From Rhizobium sp. BT04 (GTDB taxonomy: Bacteria > Pseudomonadota > Alphaproteobacteria > Rhizobiales > Rhizobiaceae), in the NCBI RefSeq assembly GCF_030053135.1, contig NZ_CP125651.1, forward strand, positions 434,001-498,000: a DNA stretch of 64,000 nucleotides, given 5' to 3'. The notes beneath the pieces were generated by a model. The model searched no databases. It saw only the letters and a program-made list of their open reading frames with translations, and was not told the origin of the DNA. Positions 52,157-60,188 of this stretch are shown piece after piece (within the stretch, counting starts at the first letter, position 1; each line of letters begins with the position of its first letter). A program made the translations under genes and the position numbers.

Positions 52157-54619
52157 CTAGTGCGAGGGCGGCAGCACATAATCGACTGGTGACTGCAGAT
52201 CGAGCACGAACCTGATATCCGCGGCATTCGCCGCCACGACCAGCTGGTAGCAGCCGGCTTCGGCCCGAAAGGCGCCGGCCTCGGCGTCGAAATAAGCAAG
52301 ATCGCGCGGCCGGATCGTCATCACGGCCGTGCCGGTCTCGCCGGGCTTTAGCGAAAGCTTTGCGAAGGCGCGCAGCTCCTTGTCCGGCCGTTCCACCTTG
52401 GTCTTCGGCGAACGCACATAGAGCTGTACCAGCTCGGAGCCCGCCCGATCGCCGATATTGGTCAGGTCGACGCTCACAGTGATGCCATCAGGCCCCATTT
52501 CGCCGGCCGATAGCCGCGGCTCATCCCAGCTGAAACGCGTATAACCAAGGCCGAAGCCGAAGGGGAAAAGCGGCTCGACGGCGCGTGTATCGTGATGACG
52601 GTAGCCGACGAACACACCTTCGGCATAGTGCACATGCCCGTCCTTGCCGGGGTAGATGGCGGAATCGCTCGTGATAGCGGAATTGTCGGCGAGCGCCTTC
52701 GGGAAGGTCTGCGGCAGGCGTCCGCCGGGCTCGACATCCCCGAACAGCACATCGGCGACGGCATTGCCGAGCTCCTGCCCCGGATACCAGATCTGCAGCA
52801 CGGCGCGAACTTTGCCGAGCCAGGGCATTTCTACCGGGCCGCCGGTCTGCAACACGACGACGGTATTGGCATTGGCGGCGGCCACCTTCTCGATCAGTTC
52901 CTCCTGCCGGCCCGGAAGCCGCATGTCGGGCAGATCAAGCCCTTCCGTATCCCATTCACCGTCGCGACCGACGAAGAGAAGCGCCAGATCGGCATTGCCG
53001 GCCGTCTCGACGGCTGCCTCGATGTCGGCCTCGCCGAGCGGCTTTTCAACGCCGAAACGAACGGCGATGAGGTTGATGCCCTCCTCGCTCGCGGTGGACG
53101 GCTCATATTCGACGGTGACCGCATAGGCCCGGCCGGCTTCGAGCGCCATGGCGCCGCGCTGTTCGTCATTGGCGGTGCCAAAATAGTTTTCGCCGCGCGT
53201 CCAGCCGTCGCGGCCGTCAACCGTCAGCGCACCATCGACGAAGAGCCGCGCCAGGCCGGCATTGGTCATGCCGAAAACATGATCGCCGCTCTCCTCCGGC
53301 ACGAATTGCACGGTCATCCGGGCCGAAAAATCGGCCGGATCGAGCTCATCGGACGGCAGCTCGAACCAGAAGAACTCGCCCTTGTCGACGGTCTCGACAT
53401 GCAGCGGATTGCCCTGGCAGCCGCGGCCCTTGAAATATTCGACCGCGATCTTTCCCTTGAACACGTCGATCAGACGGTTATGGCGGCAGCCCACCGCGTG
53501 GCTGATGCTGTTGGCATTGGCAAGGGCGGCGCGAATGCCTTCGAGCGGACTGACCGTGTAATGCGCGGCAATCTGGGCGCTGCCGCCGCCCATGACGCGC
53601 GCGCTGGCGGCATTGGGTCCGATGACGGCAATGCGGTCGAGCGAGGTCTTGGCAAGCGGCAGGATGCCGTCGTTCTTGAGGAGGACCGTGCCCTCGGCGC
53701 CGAGGCGGCGGATCAGCGCCCGATCTTCCGGCAGATCGATCGCCCGCTCGGTGAGATCGGGTTTGCTTTCGAAGGCGCCGACCCGCTCGAGCAGCAGCAG
53801 CATGCGCCGCGCCGCGGCCTTTACGGTGGCAGCCTCGACCTTGCCCTCGCGCACGGCAGCAACCAGTTTCTCGCCGCGATCGCGCGCCGGACCCGGCATT
53901 TCGAGATCGAGACCGGCATTGATCGTCTCGGCCGTCGAATGCGAGCCGAACCAGTCGGACATGACGATACCGTCGAAACCCCATTCCTGGCGCAGCACCT
54001 TAGTCAGCAGCCAATGGTGCTCACTCGTATAGGTGCCGTTGAGGCGATTGTAGGAGGACATGACGGCCATCACGCCGGCGCGGCGGACGGCCTGTTCGAA
54101 CGGCGGCAGGTAGATTTCGCGCAGCGTCCGCTCATCGATATCGGAAGACATGCTCTGCCGCTCGATTTCGGATTCATTGCCGGCAAAGTGCTTGATCGTC
54201 GCCGCGATCCCCTCGCCCTGGACGCCGTCGATATAGGCGACCGCCAATTCGGCGGTCAGCATCGGATCTTCGGAATAACATTCGAAATTCCGGCCATTGA
54301 GGCCGGAGCGATGGATATTCACCGTCGGCGCCAGCAGCACGGCGGCGCCCTTGCTCTTTGCCTGGCGCGCAAGAGCTGCGCCCATCTGGGTGACGAGATC
54401 GGGATTCCAGGTGGCGCCGAGCGCGATGCCGACGGGAAAGCAGGTCGCCTTGACGCCGGCGACCAGCGAGCCCGCGCCGCGCGCTCCGTTCGGGCCGTCC
54501 GTCACCTTGATCTTCGGCACGCCGAGACGCTCGACGGAAACGGTCGTCCAGAAATCGGCGCCGGACAGCAGGGAGACCTGCTCATCGAGCGTCATCTGGT
54601 CGAGAATGGAATCGATCAT
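52157..54619 (-). CDS. GH3 beta-glucosidase with PA14 insert
   Basis: 820 residues. The N-terminal GH3 barrel has KVTDGPNGARG, KHFAGNESEIERQSMSSDID and the nucleophile Asp in GIVMSDWFGSHST. A PA14-type insert (about 390-540, LFVDGALTVDGRDGW) interrupts the second domain, and a fibronectin-like C-terminal domain follows (LVQLYVRSPKTKVERPDKELRAF). No signal peptide is seen, so it acts in the cytoplasm on imported beta-glucosides. It is divergent from the TetR gene, with a shared operator candidate. Confidence 0.93.
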   Translation of the reverse strand: MIDSILDQMTLDEQVSLLSGADFWTTVSVERLGVPKIKVTDGPNGARGAGSLVAGVKATCFPVGIALGATWNPDLVTQMGAALARQAKSKGAAVLLAPTVNIHRSGLNGRNFECYSEDPMLTAELAVAYIDGVQGEGIAATIKHFAGNESEIERQSMSSDIDERTLREIYLPPFEQAVRRAGVMAVMSSYNRLNGTYTSEHHWLLTKVLRQEWGFDGIVMSDWFGSHSTAETINAGLDLEMPGPARDRGEKLVAAVREGKVEAATVKAAARRMLLLLERVGAFESKPDLTERAIDLPEDRALIRRLGAEGTVLLKNDGILPLAKTSLDRIAVIGPNAASARVMGGGSAQIAAHYTVSPLEGIRAALANANSISHAVGCRHNRLIDVFKGKIAVEYFKGRGCQGNPLHVETVDKGEFFWFELPSDELDPADFSARMTVQFVPEESGDHVFGMTNAGLARLFVDGALTVDGRDGWTRGENYFGTANDEQRGAMALEAGRAYAVTVEYEPSTASEEGINLIAVRFGVEKPLGEADIEAAVETAGNADLALLFVGRDGEWDTEGLDLPDMRLPGRQEELIEKVAAANANTVVVLQTGGPVEMPWLGKVRAVLQIWYPGQELGNAVADVLFGDVEPGGRLPQTFPKALADNSAITSDSAIYPGKDGHVHYAEGVFVGYRHHDTRAVEPLFPFGFGLGYTRFSWDEPRLSAGEMGPDGITVSVDLTNIGDRAGSELVQLYVRSPKTKVERPDKELRAFAKLSLKPGETGTAVMTIRPRDLAYFDAEAGAFRAEAGCYQLVVAANAADIRFVLDLQSPVDYVLPPSH

Positions 54620-54648
54620 GCAAACCTCCCGAGGAAATCCTTAAACCT

Positions 54649-54662
54649 ACCGATTACTCGGT
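54649..54662. promoter_or_regulatory. TetR operator candidate between bgl and tetR
   Basis: ACCGATTACTCGGT is a 14-base palindrome with perfect 5-base arms in the 99-base gap between the divergent GH3 and TetR genes. Its form ACCGA-N4-TCGGT is common for TetR-family sites. Confidence 0.55.
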
Positions 54663-54718
54663 ATTTTTAGGATGTCAATCGGGCAAGCCTGATGTATGGA
54701 TGGAGAACACGGGAGAAA

Positions 54719-55393
54719 ATGGCCGAAAGCCGCTCCAAGCGGCAGACGAGGACGATGACAGAATTGTCGGAACAGAAGACCGGACCGGCGGAGAAGCGGC
54801 AGCGACGATCCCGCAAGGGAGAGACCCGCCGCGCGGAAATCCTGACGGCCGCGATGCGGCGCTTTGCCGAAGACGGCTACCAGAATGCCGCCATCGCCGC
54901 CATCGCCCGCGATGTCGGCCTGTCGCTGCCCGGACTGCTGCACCACTTCCCCACCAAGGTCGATCTGCTGCTCGCCATTCTTGCCAAACGCGATCTCGAC
55001 AGTGCCGATTTCATCGGGCTCCACGGGTCCGATCTCCGCGGCCTGCTGAAGGGCATGGTCACCGTCTTCCGCCGCAACGCCGACATGATCGAGGTCGTCA
55101 GGGCCTTCGCCATCCTCAATGCCGAAAGCCTGATGAAGGATCATCCTGCCAAGGCATGGTTCCTGGATCGCGCCACCGAGCTGCAGGACAATTTCGCCTC
55201 GACCTTCGAACGGGCTGTCGCCGACCGCTCGATAGACGGCGGGATCGACGGCAAGGCGATGGCTGCCGAACTCATCGCCGTGATGGACGGGCTGCAAATG
55301 CTCTGGCTGCGCGACCCCGATCGCTTCGATATGGTCGGCGGCCTGGAAGCCTATGTCGGCCGCCTGCTGGCGAGCCTCGGCTTGGAAGGCTGA
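54719..55393 (+). CDS. TetR-family transcriptional regulator
   Basis: 224 residues from ATG 54719 with GGGAGA upstream. The DNA-binding domain follows a basic N-terminal tail: RRAEILTAAMRRFAEDGYQNAAIAAIARDVGLSLPGLLHHFPTKVDLLLAIL, about residues 40-95. The C-terminal ligand domain resembles regulators found next to glycoside hydrolases. It probably controls the divergent beta-glucosidase gene. Confidence 0.9.
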   Translation: MAESRSKRQTRTMTELSEQKTGPAEKRQRRSRKGETRRAEILTAAMRRFAEDGYQNAAIAAIARDVGLSLPGLLHHFPTKVDLLLAILAKRDLDSADFIGLHGSDLRGLLKGMVTVFRRNADMIEVVRAFAILNAESLMKDHPAKAWFLDRATELQDNFASTFERAVADRSIDGGIDGKAMAAELIAVMDGLQMLWLRDPDRFDMVGGLEAYVGRLLASLGLEG

Positions 55394-55455
55394 TCGGCTT
55401 TGTCGTCAAAGCGCGCCAGCCAAACCATCATGCGGCTGACGGCTTCGCAAGATCG

Positions 55456-56352
55456 TCAGGCTGCGCCGGCCATATGCTTGCCGATGGTCTGTTTGTCCGC
55501 GGTTGCGACGTCAACCTCGTAAACAAACCGGCCTTCGCTCATGACAACGATGCGATCGGCAAGATCGAATAGCTCGTCGAGATCCTCGGAGAGTAGCAGG
55601 ACGGCGGCGCCGTTGTTGCGAGCATTGACAATCCTTTCGCGGGTCTCCTCGCAGGCCTTGAAATCCAAGCCGAATGTGGGGTTGGAGGCAATGAGAACCT
55701 GCACCTCATTTGTCAGCTCGCGTGCCAGCACGGCCCGTTGCACGTTACCTCCGGACAGTGTGGTCATTTCGGCATCGAGCCCTGCTGCCTTTACGCGGAA
55801 CTGCTGAACAAAGTTCGCCGCTTGCTCTGCCATTGCCTTGCCGCTGATGAACTGACCCACGGCGACCGGCGGTCTGTCGAAGTTTCGAAGCGCCATGTTC
55901 TCCTGAAGCGACATGCGTGGAACGCAGGCATTCTTCAACGGCTCTTGCGGGAGACCGTAGACTCCGAGATCGGCGATTTCTTTCCGGGTTCCGTGGAAGG
56001 GCCTGCCGCATACTTTGACAACGCCCGAGCGATCTCGCTGTCCCATCAGGGCCTCGACCAATTCCTTCTGGCCATTCCCCGATACCCCGGCGACACCGAC
56101 GATCTCGCACCTTCCAACATCAAGAGAAACGTCCTTGACTGCAGGCAAGCCTATATCCCCCAGTGCGCTGAGACCTTGAATTGACAAAAGCGCTTCGGAA
56201 TATGTTGGAGCCCGAGCCTTGGTGTCCCTTTTTTCCAATGCATGACCGATCATTGCCTCGGCCATCTCAGTCGTGGTCATGTCCGACACCCGGCCTGTCC
56301 GAACGGCCTGCCCCTTGCGAAGAATCGTCGCGTCGTCGGCGTAGCGCGTCAC
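55456..56352 (-). pseudogene. Sugar/nucleoside-type ABC ATPase, N-terminal half missing
   Basis: The frame gives 298 residues, while ATPases of this RbsA/YufO type have about 500 with two ATPase domains. Only the end of domain 1 (TRYADDATILRKGQAVRTGRVSDMTTTEMAEAMIG) and the whole of domain 2 remain: GVSGNGQKELVEALMG as Walker A-like, LSGGNVQRAVLARELTNEVQVLIASNPTFGLD as signature and Walker B. An in-frame stop lies a few codons upstream and domain 1 is not found in the adjacent DNA. No permease or binding-protein gene is nearby. It looks like a deletion remnant. Confidence 0.75.
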
Positions 56353-56386
56353 CTCGTATTAGCTCCCTCGCATGCTGTTTATTGTA

Positions 56387-56400
56387 TTTATCATGATAAA
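56387..56400. promoter_or_regulatory. Perfect 14-base palindrome before FadR-type regulator
   Basis: TTTATCATGATAAA is a perfect palindrome 90 bases before the regulator start and 35 bases from the ATPase remnant. It fits an autoregulatory GntR/FadR operator. Confidence 0.5.
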
Positions 56401-56489
56401 CCGGATTATTCAATCCATCGCGATTAACAGATTTGAAGACACGGCTACGGATGGTATGGAAGCTGGGGGACACGCACAAAGGACGCACC

Positions 56490-57305
56490 ATGGAACATGT
56501 CGTGAGATCACAGACGTCTCGGGTGAGGCAGCAAAAGCGGGGCGACCTCGTCGCTGAGGACATCAAGCGGCTTGTCACTCAGCACGAGCTGAGGCCAGGC
56601 GACAAACTTCCGATGGAGAAGGAACTGCAAAAACTGTTCGGGGTGAGCAAGAGCACCATTCGCGAGGCGCTAAAGTCACTCGAGGTGCAAGGATTGATAA
56701 CAATCAGCACCGGTCCGACCGGCGGCGCCACCATCGTCGAGGTCCCCTTGGAGCGGACTCTGCTTTTTTTACAGAACTACCTGTTCTTCCAAAACGTGAC
56801 GATGAAAGACATTTACGCCGCCAGGCGTTTGCTGGAGCCTGAACTCGCCGCGGGCGCTGTCCCATATCTTACCGAAAAGCATTTCCGCGCTCTGGAAGAG
56901 AACATTGAGAACTGCCAGCCTACCTCTCGTGACGAAACGCGGCTCGTGTATCAAAGGCAGGCGGACCTCGACTTCCACGACATTCTCGCTTCCGCCAATC
57001 CGGACCCGTTTCTGCGCTTCCTCTGTCAGATGATCAATGAAATGCTCCGACGCCTGGTCGTCTTTAGCACCCACACGCCGCCAGAAGAGCATGCCGAATT
57101 CGGATGCGCCAACGCCAAATGCCACACGCACATACTCGAGGCGGCCCGGCAGAGGGACGCTGAAAGAGTCCGTCACCTCATGCGCGCGCACATGGACGAA
57201 GCGTCCGGCTTCGTCGAGCGCTTGAATGGACAATTGGACGGGCGGCTTATCCTCGACTCGGAAATGATGCCCACGCCATTCAAGTTGCCGCCTGGGCGAT
57301 CCTGA
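56490..57305 (+). CDS. FadR-subfamily GntR transcriptional regulator
   Basis: 271 residues from ATG 56490 with AAAGGA 7 bases upstream. The winged helix reads LVAEDIKRLVTQHELRPGDKLPMEKELQKLFGVSKSTIREALKSLEVQGLI, and an FCD domain follows (IYAARRLLEPELAAGA, DLDFHDILASANPDPF, HTHILEAARQRDAERVRHLMRAHMDEA). It stands between a truncated ABC ATPase and a broken tautomerase gene, so its original target operon seems to have been lost. Confidence 0.88.
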   Translation: MEHVVRSQTSRVRQQKRGDLVAEDIKRLVTQHELRPGDKLPMEKELQKLFGVSKSTIREALKSLEVQGLITISTGPTGGATIVEVPLERTLLFLQNYLFFQNVTMKDIYAARRLLEPELAAGAVPYLTEKHFRALEENIENCQPTSRDETRLVYQRQADLDFHDILASANPDPFLRFLCQMINEMLRRLVVFSTHTPPEEHAEFGCANAKCHTHILEAARQRDAERVRHLMRAHMDEASGFVERLNGQLDGRLILDSEMMPTPFKLPPGRS

Positions 57306-57333
57306 GATTTCCATCGAAACAAGGAGACCGATC

Positions 57334-57665
57334 TTGCCGCTTTTGAAATTTCATCTGCTGAATGGCCGCACGGATGATGAAGTCGATCGTCTGCTCGAGA
57401 CCGCTCACCGCTTCATGCTGCGATCATTTCGAGTGCCGGAGCAGGACCGTTATCAAATTGCCACAGAATATGAGCCTTCTCGGTTGCGGGCACTTGATAC
57501 GGGTCTGGGTTTTGAGCGCACGGAATTTTGTTCTCCTTGAAGTGGTCTCACGGCCTCGATCAAAAGCAGACAAGATCGCATTTTATGAATCTCTGCCACG
57601 AGCTCGCCAACGCTCAGCCGCGCAATTCGCTCATAGTGGAAATCAGTAATTTCGATCGAACCTTA
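57334..57665 (+). pseudogene. Tautomerase-family gene with two frameshifts
   Basis: From a TTG with AAGGAG upstream, the first frame reads LLKFHLLNGRTDDEVDRLL, a typical tautomerase start, to residue ~64 (GLGFERTEF). Similarity then moves to a second frame (FVLLEVVSRPRSKADKIAFYES) and then to a third (LCHELANAQPRNSLIVEISN). The expected C-terminal end is not found. Two single-base changes therefore broke the gene, unless there are sequencing errors. The last bases overlap the type III gene at 57643. Confidence 0.75.
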
Positions 57666-58080
57666 ATACTCGCGCTCGTTTTTCTGCTGTTTCAATTGAA
57701 ATTTCGGTGCGCAGGACCGCCTTTTGGGCATAGGAAAAATTGGCGGCGGCTTGTTCTGCCCGCTCTTGGACGGCGAGCCGGGCGAGCCTACGCGTCTCAA
57801 GCAACACTCCGGCATCGGCTTTACGGCTGTGCAACATGGATTGCCGCATCAGGGCGTCCTGGAGCTGCGCGCCGGAAACAATGCCGTCCTTGCGCAATGC
57901 GTCGGCGACAGGGTTGCCTGTGGCCCGGCTCGCGGCGATCTCGTGCAGCTCGGAGGCTTTCATCTCCTCCTCGCTTGCCCGCTCGGCATCCTCACCCGCC
58001 TCGGCGAGGCTGCGGCAAAGATTGTCCGCCCGCAAATTGCGTATTTCCAGCAACTGCCTGAGAGGCCTCAACGCCTTCAT
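57643..58080 (-). CDS. Coiled-coil protein of the type III locus (SctO/YscO-like candidate)
   Basis: 145 residues, almost wholly alpha-helical and charged, without membrane segments. The start ALRPLRQLLEIRNLRADNLCRSLAEAGEDAE and the second helix RLARLAVQERAEQAAANFSYAQKAVL give a two-helix hairpin like SctO/YscO stalk proteins, which link the export gate to the ATPase. It lies 8 bases after the secretin-fragment gene. The assignment rests on size, helical pattern and position, not on a firm motif. Confidence 0.55.
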   Translation of the reverse strand: MKALRPLRQLLEIRNLRADNLCRSLAEAGEDAERASEEEMKASELHEIAASRATGNPVADALRKDGIVSGAQLQDALMRQSMLHSRKADAGVLLETRRLARLAVQERAEQAAANFSYAQKAVLRTEISIETAEKRARVLRFDRNY

Positions 58081-58088
58081 GACCGCCC

Positions 58089-58637
58089 TCAGGCGCCATT
58101 GCTCGTCGACAGGATTTCCAGCTGGCCGCCCTTGATGACCTTGATGCTGTCATCCTGCGGCCGGCTCAGCACATCTTCGACGGCCTTGACGAACACGGCC
58201 GGGCCGCGCACCAGCACCAATCCACTGGCCACATCTTCACGCAACGCATCGTCGGGCAGGAGCGGGAACAGCGCGCGTATGGCGTTTTGCTCGGTCTTCC
58301 AGCTGCGGCCGCCGCGATCGAGGACGACGGTGGAGACCTCCTGCTTCGGCGCGATGATGATGCGGCTGCCGTCGTAGGCGACGAAGAGATTGCTGGCATC
58401 GCCAAGCTTGACGAAGGCCTTGGCGCCGCTTTCCTGGACGGACCAGTGCTCGACCTTGCCGCTGAGGGTCCCGACGGTAGTGACCGGAATGCCGGACATG
58501 AAGGACAGCGTCTGGACGACATCGCCAAGCGGCAGCGAGACGACATCGAGACGCACCTCCCGTTCGCTGGCTCCGGCCGATAGGGGAAAAGCCGCCAACA
58601 GTCCGAGTGCAGCCGTGTAAACAAAACGCGCAAACAT
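58089..58637 (-). CDS. rhcC1: Type III secretin N-terminal protein, NolW/RhcC1-like
   Basis: 182 residues with a signal peptide (about 1-23, ending SAGAS-ER). The N0 domain reads VRLDVVSLPLGDVVQTLSFMSGIPVTTVGTLSGKVEHWS and the N1 domain continues to LVLVRGPAVFVKAVEDVLSR, both typical of the periplasmic part of secretins. The membrane-forming secretin core is absent, which matches the split secretin (RhcC1 plus RhcC2) of rhizobial type III systems. No gene for the core is seen in the window. Confidence 0.72.
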   Translation of the reverse strand: MFARFVYTAALGLLAAFPLSAGASEREVRLDVVSLPLGDVVQTLSFMSGIPVTTVGTLSGKVEHWSVQESGAKAFVKLGDASNLFVAYDGSRIIIAPKQEVSTVVLDRGGRSWKTEQNAIRALFPLLPDDALREDVASGLVLVRGPAVFVKAVEDVLSRPQDDSIKVIKGGQLEILSTSNGA

Positions 58638-58747
58638 ATGAGTTTACCTCACGATCCGGATATCGCCCGCCAACAACATGATCGAACTAAAACATGGATA
58701 CGAAATAGCGATCATTAACAGTTCTCTGTTTATATTGTTGCAGATCG

Positions 58748-58771
58748 TCAAGGCGCGGGGAACAGCCTTGA
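58748..58771. promoter_or_regulatory. Inverted repeat between divergent type III genes
   Basis: TCAAGGC and GCCTTGA are perfect 7-base arms separated by 10 bases, inside the AT-rich 254-base gap between the secretin-fragment gene and the needle-like gene. It could be the binding site of a type III regulator. Confidence 0.4.
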
Positions 58772-58891
58772 TAGCCATTTCGCGCATTTGTTGTACATAT
58801 TGCGAATTAATAACTTTTTAACATAAGATATTGAAATCTATTTTGAATTCTGCGAGGTTCTGGCCGCCAATCCATGCAAGGAGTTTAAGAC

Positions 58892-59059
58892 ATGGCTACC
58901 AGCACCAGTACTTCTACACTTGACGCGGGCATCAGCTCCGCAATTTCCGCCTTCAAGTCGGCCCAGAACGAAGCAACAGCGCAGAGCCTGCAGGTTGCGA
59001 CCGAGATCACCAAGATCAACGGCGTCGCAAACGCCATCAAGAAGATCGGTCCAGGCTGA
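58892..59059 (+). CDS. Small type III needle/pilus subunit candidate (SctF/NopA-like)
   Basis: 55 residues with AAGGAG 9 bases before ATG. The protein is Ser/Thr rich at the N-terminus (TSTSTST), then a helix (SSAISAFKSAQNEATAQSLQVATEITKINGVANAIKKIG), with no signal peptide and no Cys. Size, polar N-terminus and helical C-terminus fit a secreted needle or pilus monomer, and it stands directly before sctD and sctV. A strong hairpin after the stop would favour high expression. The identification is by size and context. Confidence 0.6.
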   Translation: MATSTSTSTLDAGISSAISAFKSAQNEATAQSLQVATEITKINGVANAIKKIGPG

Positions 59060-59071
59060 TTAAACGCAATG

Positions 59072-59095
59072 GCGAGACGGGTTCGCCCGTCTCGC
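59072..59095 (+). terminator. Strong UUCG hairpin after the needle-like gene
   Basis: GCGAGACGGG, loop TTCG, CCCGTCTCGC: a perfect 10-base stem beginning 12 bases after the stop. No long T-run follows, so partial termination or message protection before sctD is likely. Confidence 0.65.
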
Positions 59096-59148
59096 TTCCC
59101 CGCCCTCGAAGACAATAGAAGCCGCTCGACGGACCGGTTCGGGAACAG

Positions 59149-60165
59149 ATGGCTATCGATTTAGATTTTTCCTCGCCGACATTCAAAGGCGCCGCCGGCA
59201 AAGGCACCACCGGCAAAGGCACCACCGGCAACGCGGCTGCCGATAGCAATGTGTCAGGCGGTATTGCACCACCGGCCTTGCGCATCACGCGTGCCGGGCG
59301 AAGCTCCATTCTGCCGTTGGCGACGGAGCGACAGGTGGTCGGCGGCAGCGCCGATTGCGACCTGATCATCCTCGGCGACAAGCCGGAGCCCGCCTTGGCC
59401 ATATATCTGCAACGCTCGCGCGGTTCCTACACGGTGTCGTTGACCGCGCTGCGGGACGGCCTGGCAGTCGATCGCCGTTCTGTTCAGCGCGATCAGACGA
59501 TTACCCTCGGGAAAAACCAGACCGTCTCTTTCGATGGCACGACATGCAGGCTCGAAGGTCTTGGCGCCGGGCGCGTGCGCTTTGCGCCGCGCCGGATCGC
59601 CGCAGCCGGCCTTCTCGCCCTGGCAGCAATGCTTTTGCTGGCCGGCCTTTACAACAGCGATGCGCCGGCGCAACAGGCGCCGCTGGTCCAGGTTTCAGCG
59701 GCACCCGAACCGGCGCCGTCATCGGCTGCGATCGCCGCCGAAATCCGCCAGGCTGTGCGCATGGCGCAGCTTTCCCCTAATTTGAGCATCGTCGCCACCG
59801 CCGACGAAATTCGCATCGGCGAGGGATCGCCTCCTCTCAGCCTGCCCGACAAGACCAAGCTGCGCGGCATCATCGCGTCGATGAGCCGCCGCAGTTCCGT
59901 CGCCATCGTCGATCTCACTGCCCTCTCCTCCGGCCTCGACGGCTTCGTTGCCGCCGCCGGCTATACGCCCGTCAGGTTCATCATCGGCTCCGACGGCCAC
60001 CGCTACGAGGAAGGCGATGTCGTCCCGAGCGGCTGGCGGATAAAGGAGATCCGCAACGACCAAATGGTCGTTTCCCGCGACAGTGAGGACGATACGGTCA
60101 ATTTCGCCTCCGCCGGGAATGCCGAGCCCAAGCTGGCCGAAATTTCCAGCAACGAACAAGATTAG
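59149..60165 (+). CDS. sctD: Type III inner-membrane ring protein, SctD-like
   Basis: 338 residues. A cytoplasmic FHA-like domain (about 42-145, with LPLATERQVVGGSADCDLIILGD and GDGLAVDRR-like turns) leads to one membrane segment (about 150-168, AAAGLLALAAMLLLAGLY) and a periplasmic part of ring-building type (about 190-330). This is the architecture of SctD/YscD. The first 30 residues carry the repeated pentapeptide GKGTT. The gene is followed by sctV after 23 bases. Confidence 0.78.
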   Translation: MAIDLDFSSPTFKGAAGKGTTGKGTTGNAAADSNVSGGIAPPALRITRAGRSSILPLATERQVVGGSADCDLIILGDKPEPALAIYLQRSRGSYTVSLTALRDGLAVDRRSVQRDQTITLGKNQTVSFDGTTCRLEGLGAGRVRFAPRRIAAAGLLALAAMLLLAGLYNSDAPAQQAPLVQVSAAPEPAPSSAAIAAEIRQAVRMAQLSPNLSIVATADEIRIGEGSPPLSLPDKTKLRGIIASMSRRSSVAIVDLTALSSGLDGFVAAAGYTPVRFIIGSDGHRYEEGDVVPSGWRIKEIRNDQMVVSRDSEDDTVNFASAGNAEPKLAEISSNEQD

Positions 60166-60188
60166 GCGATGGCGTCGAAAGCCGGATC

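Noticed and set aside
52592..54670. 692-codon plus-strand frame
   Set aside because: Opposite the GH3 beta-glucosidase; composition and lack of motifs mark it as a shadow.
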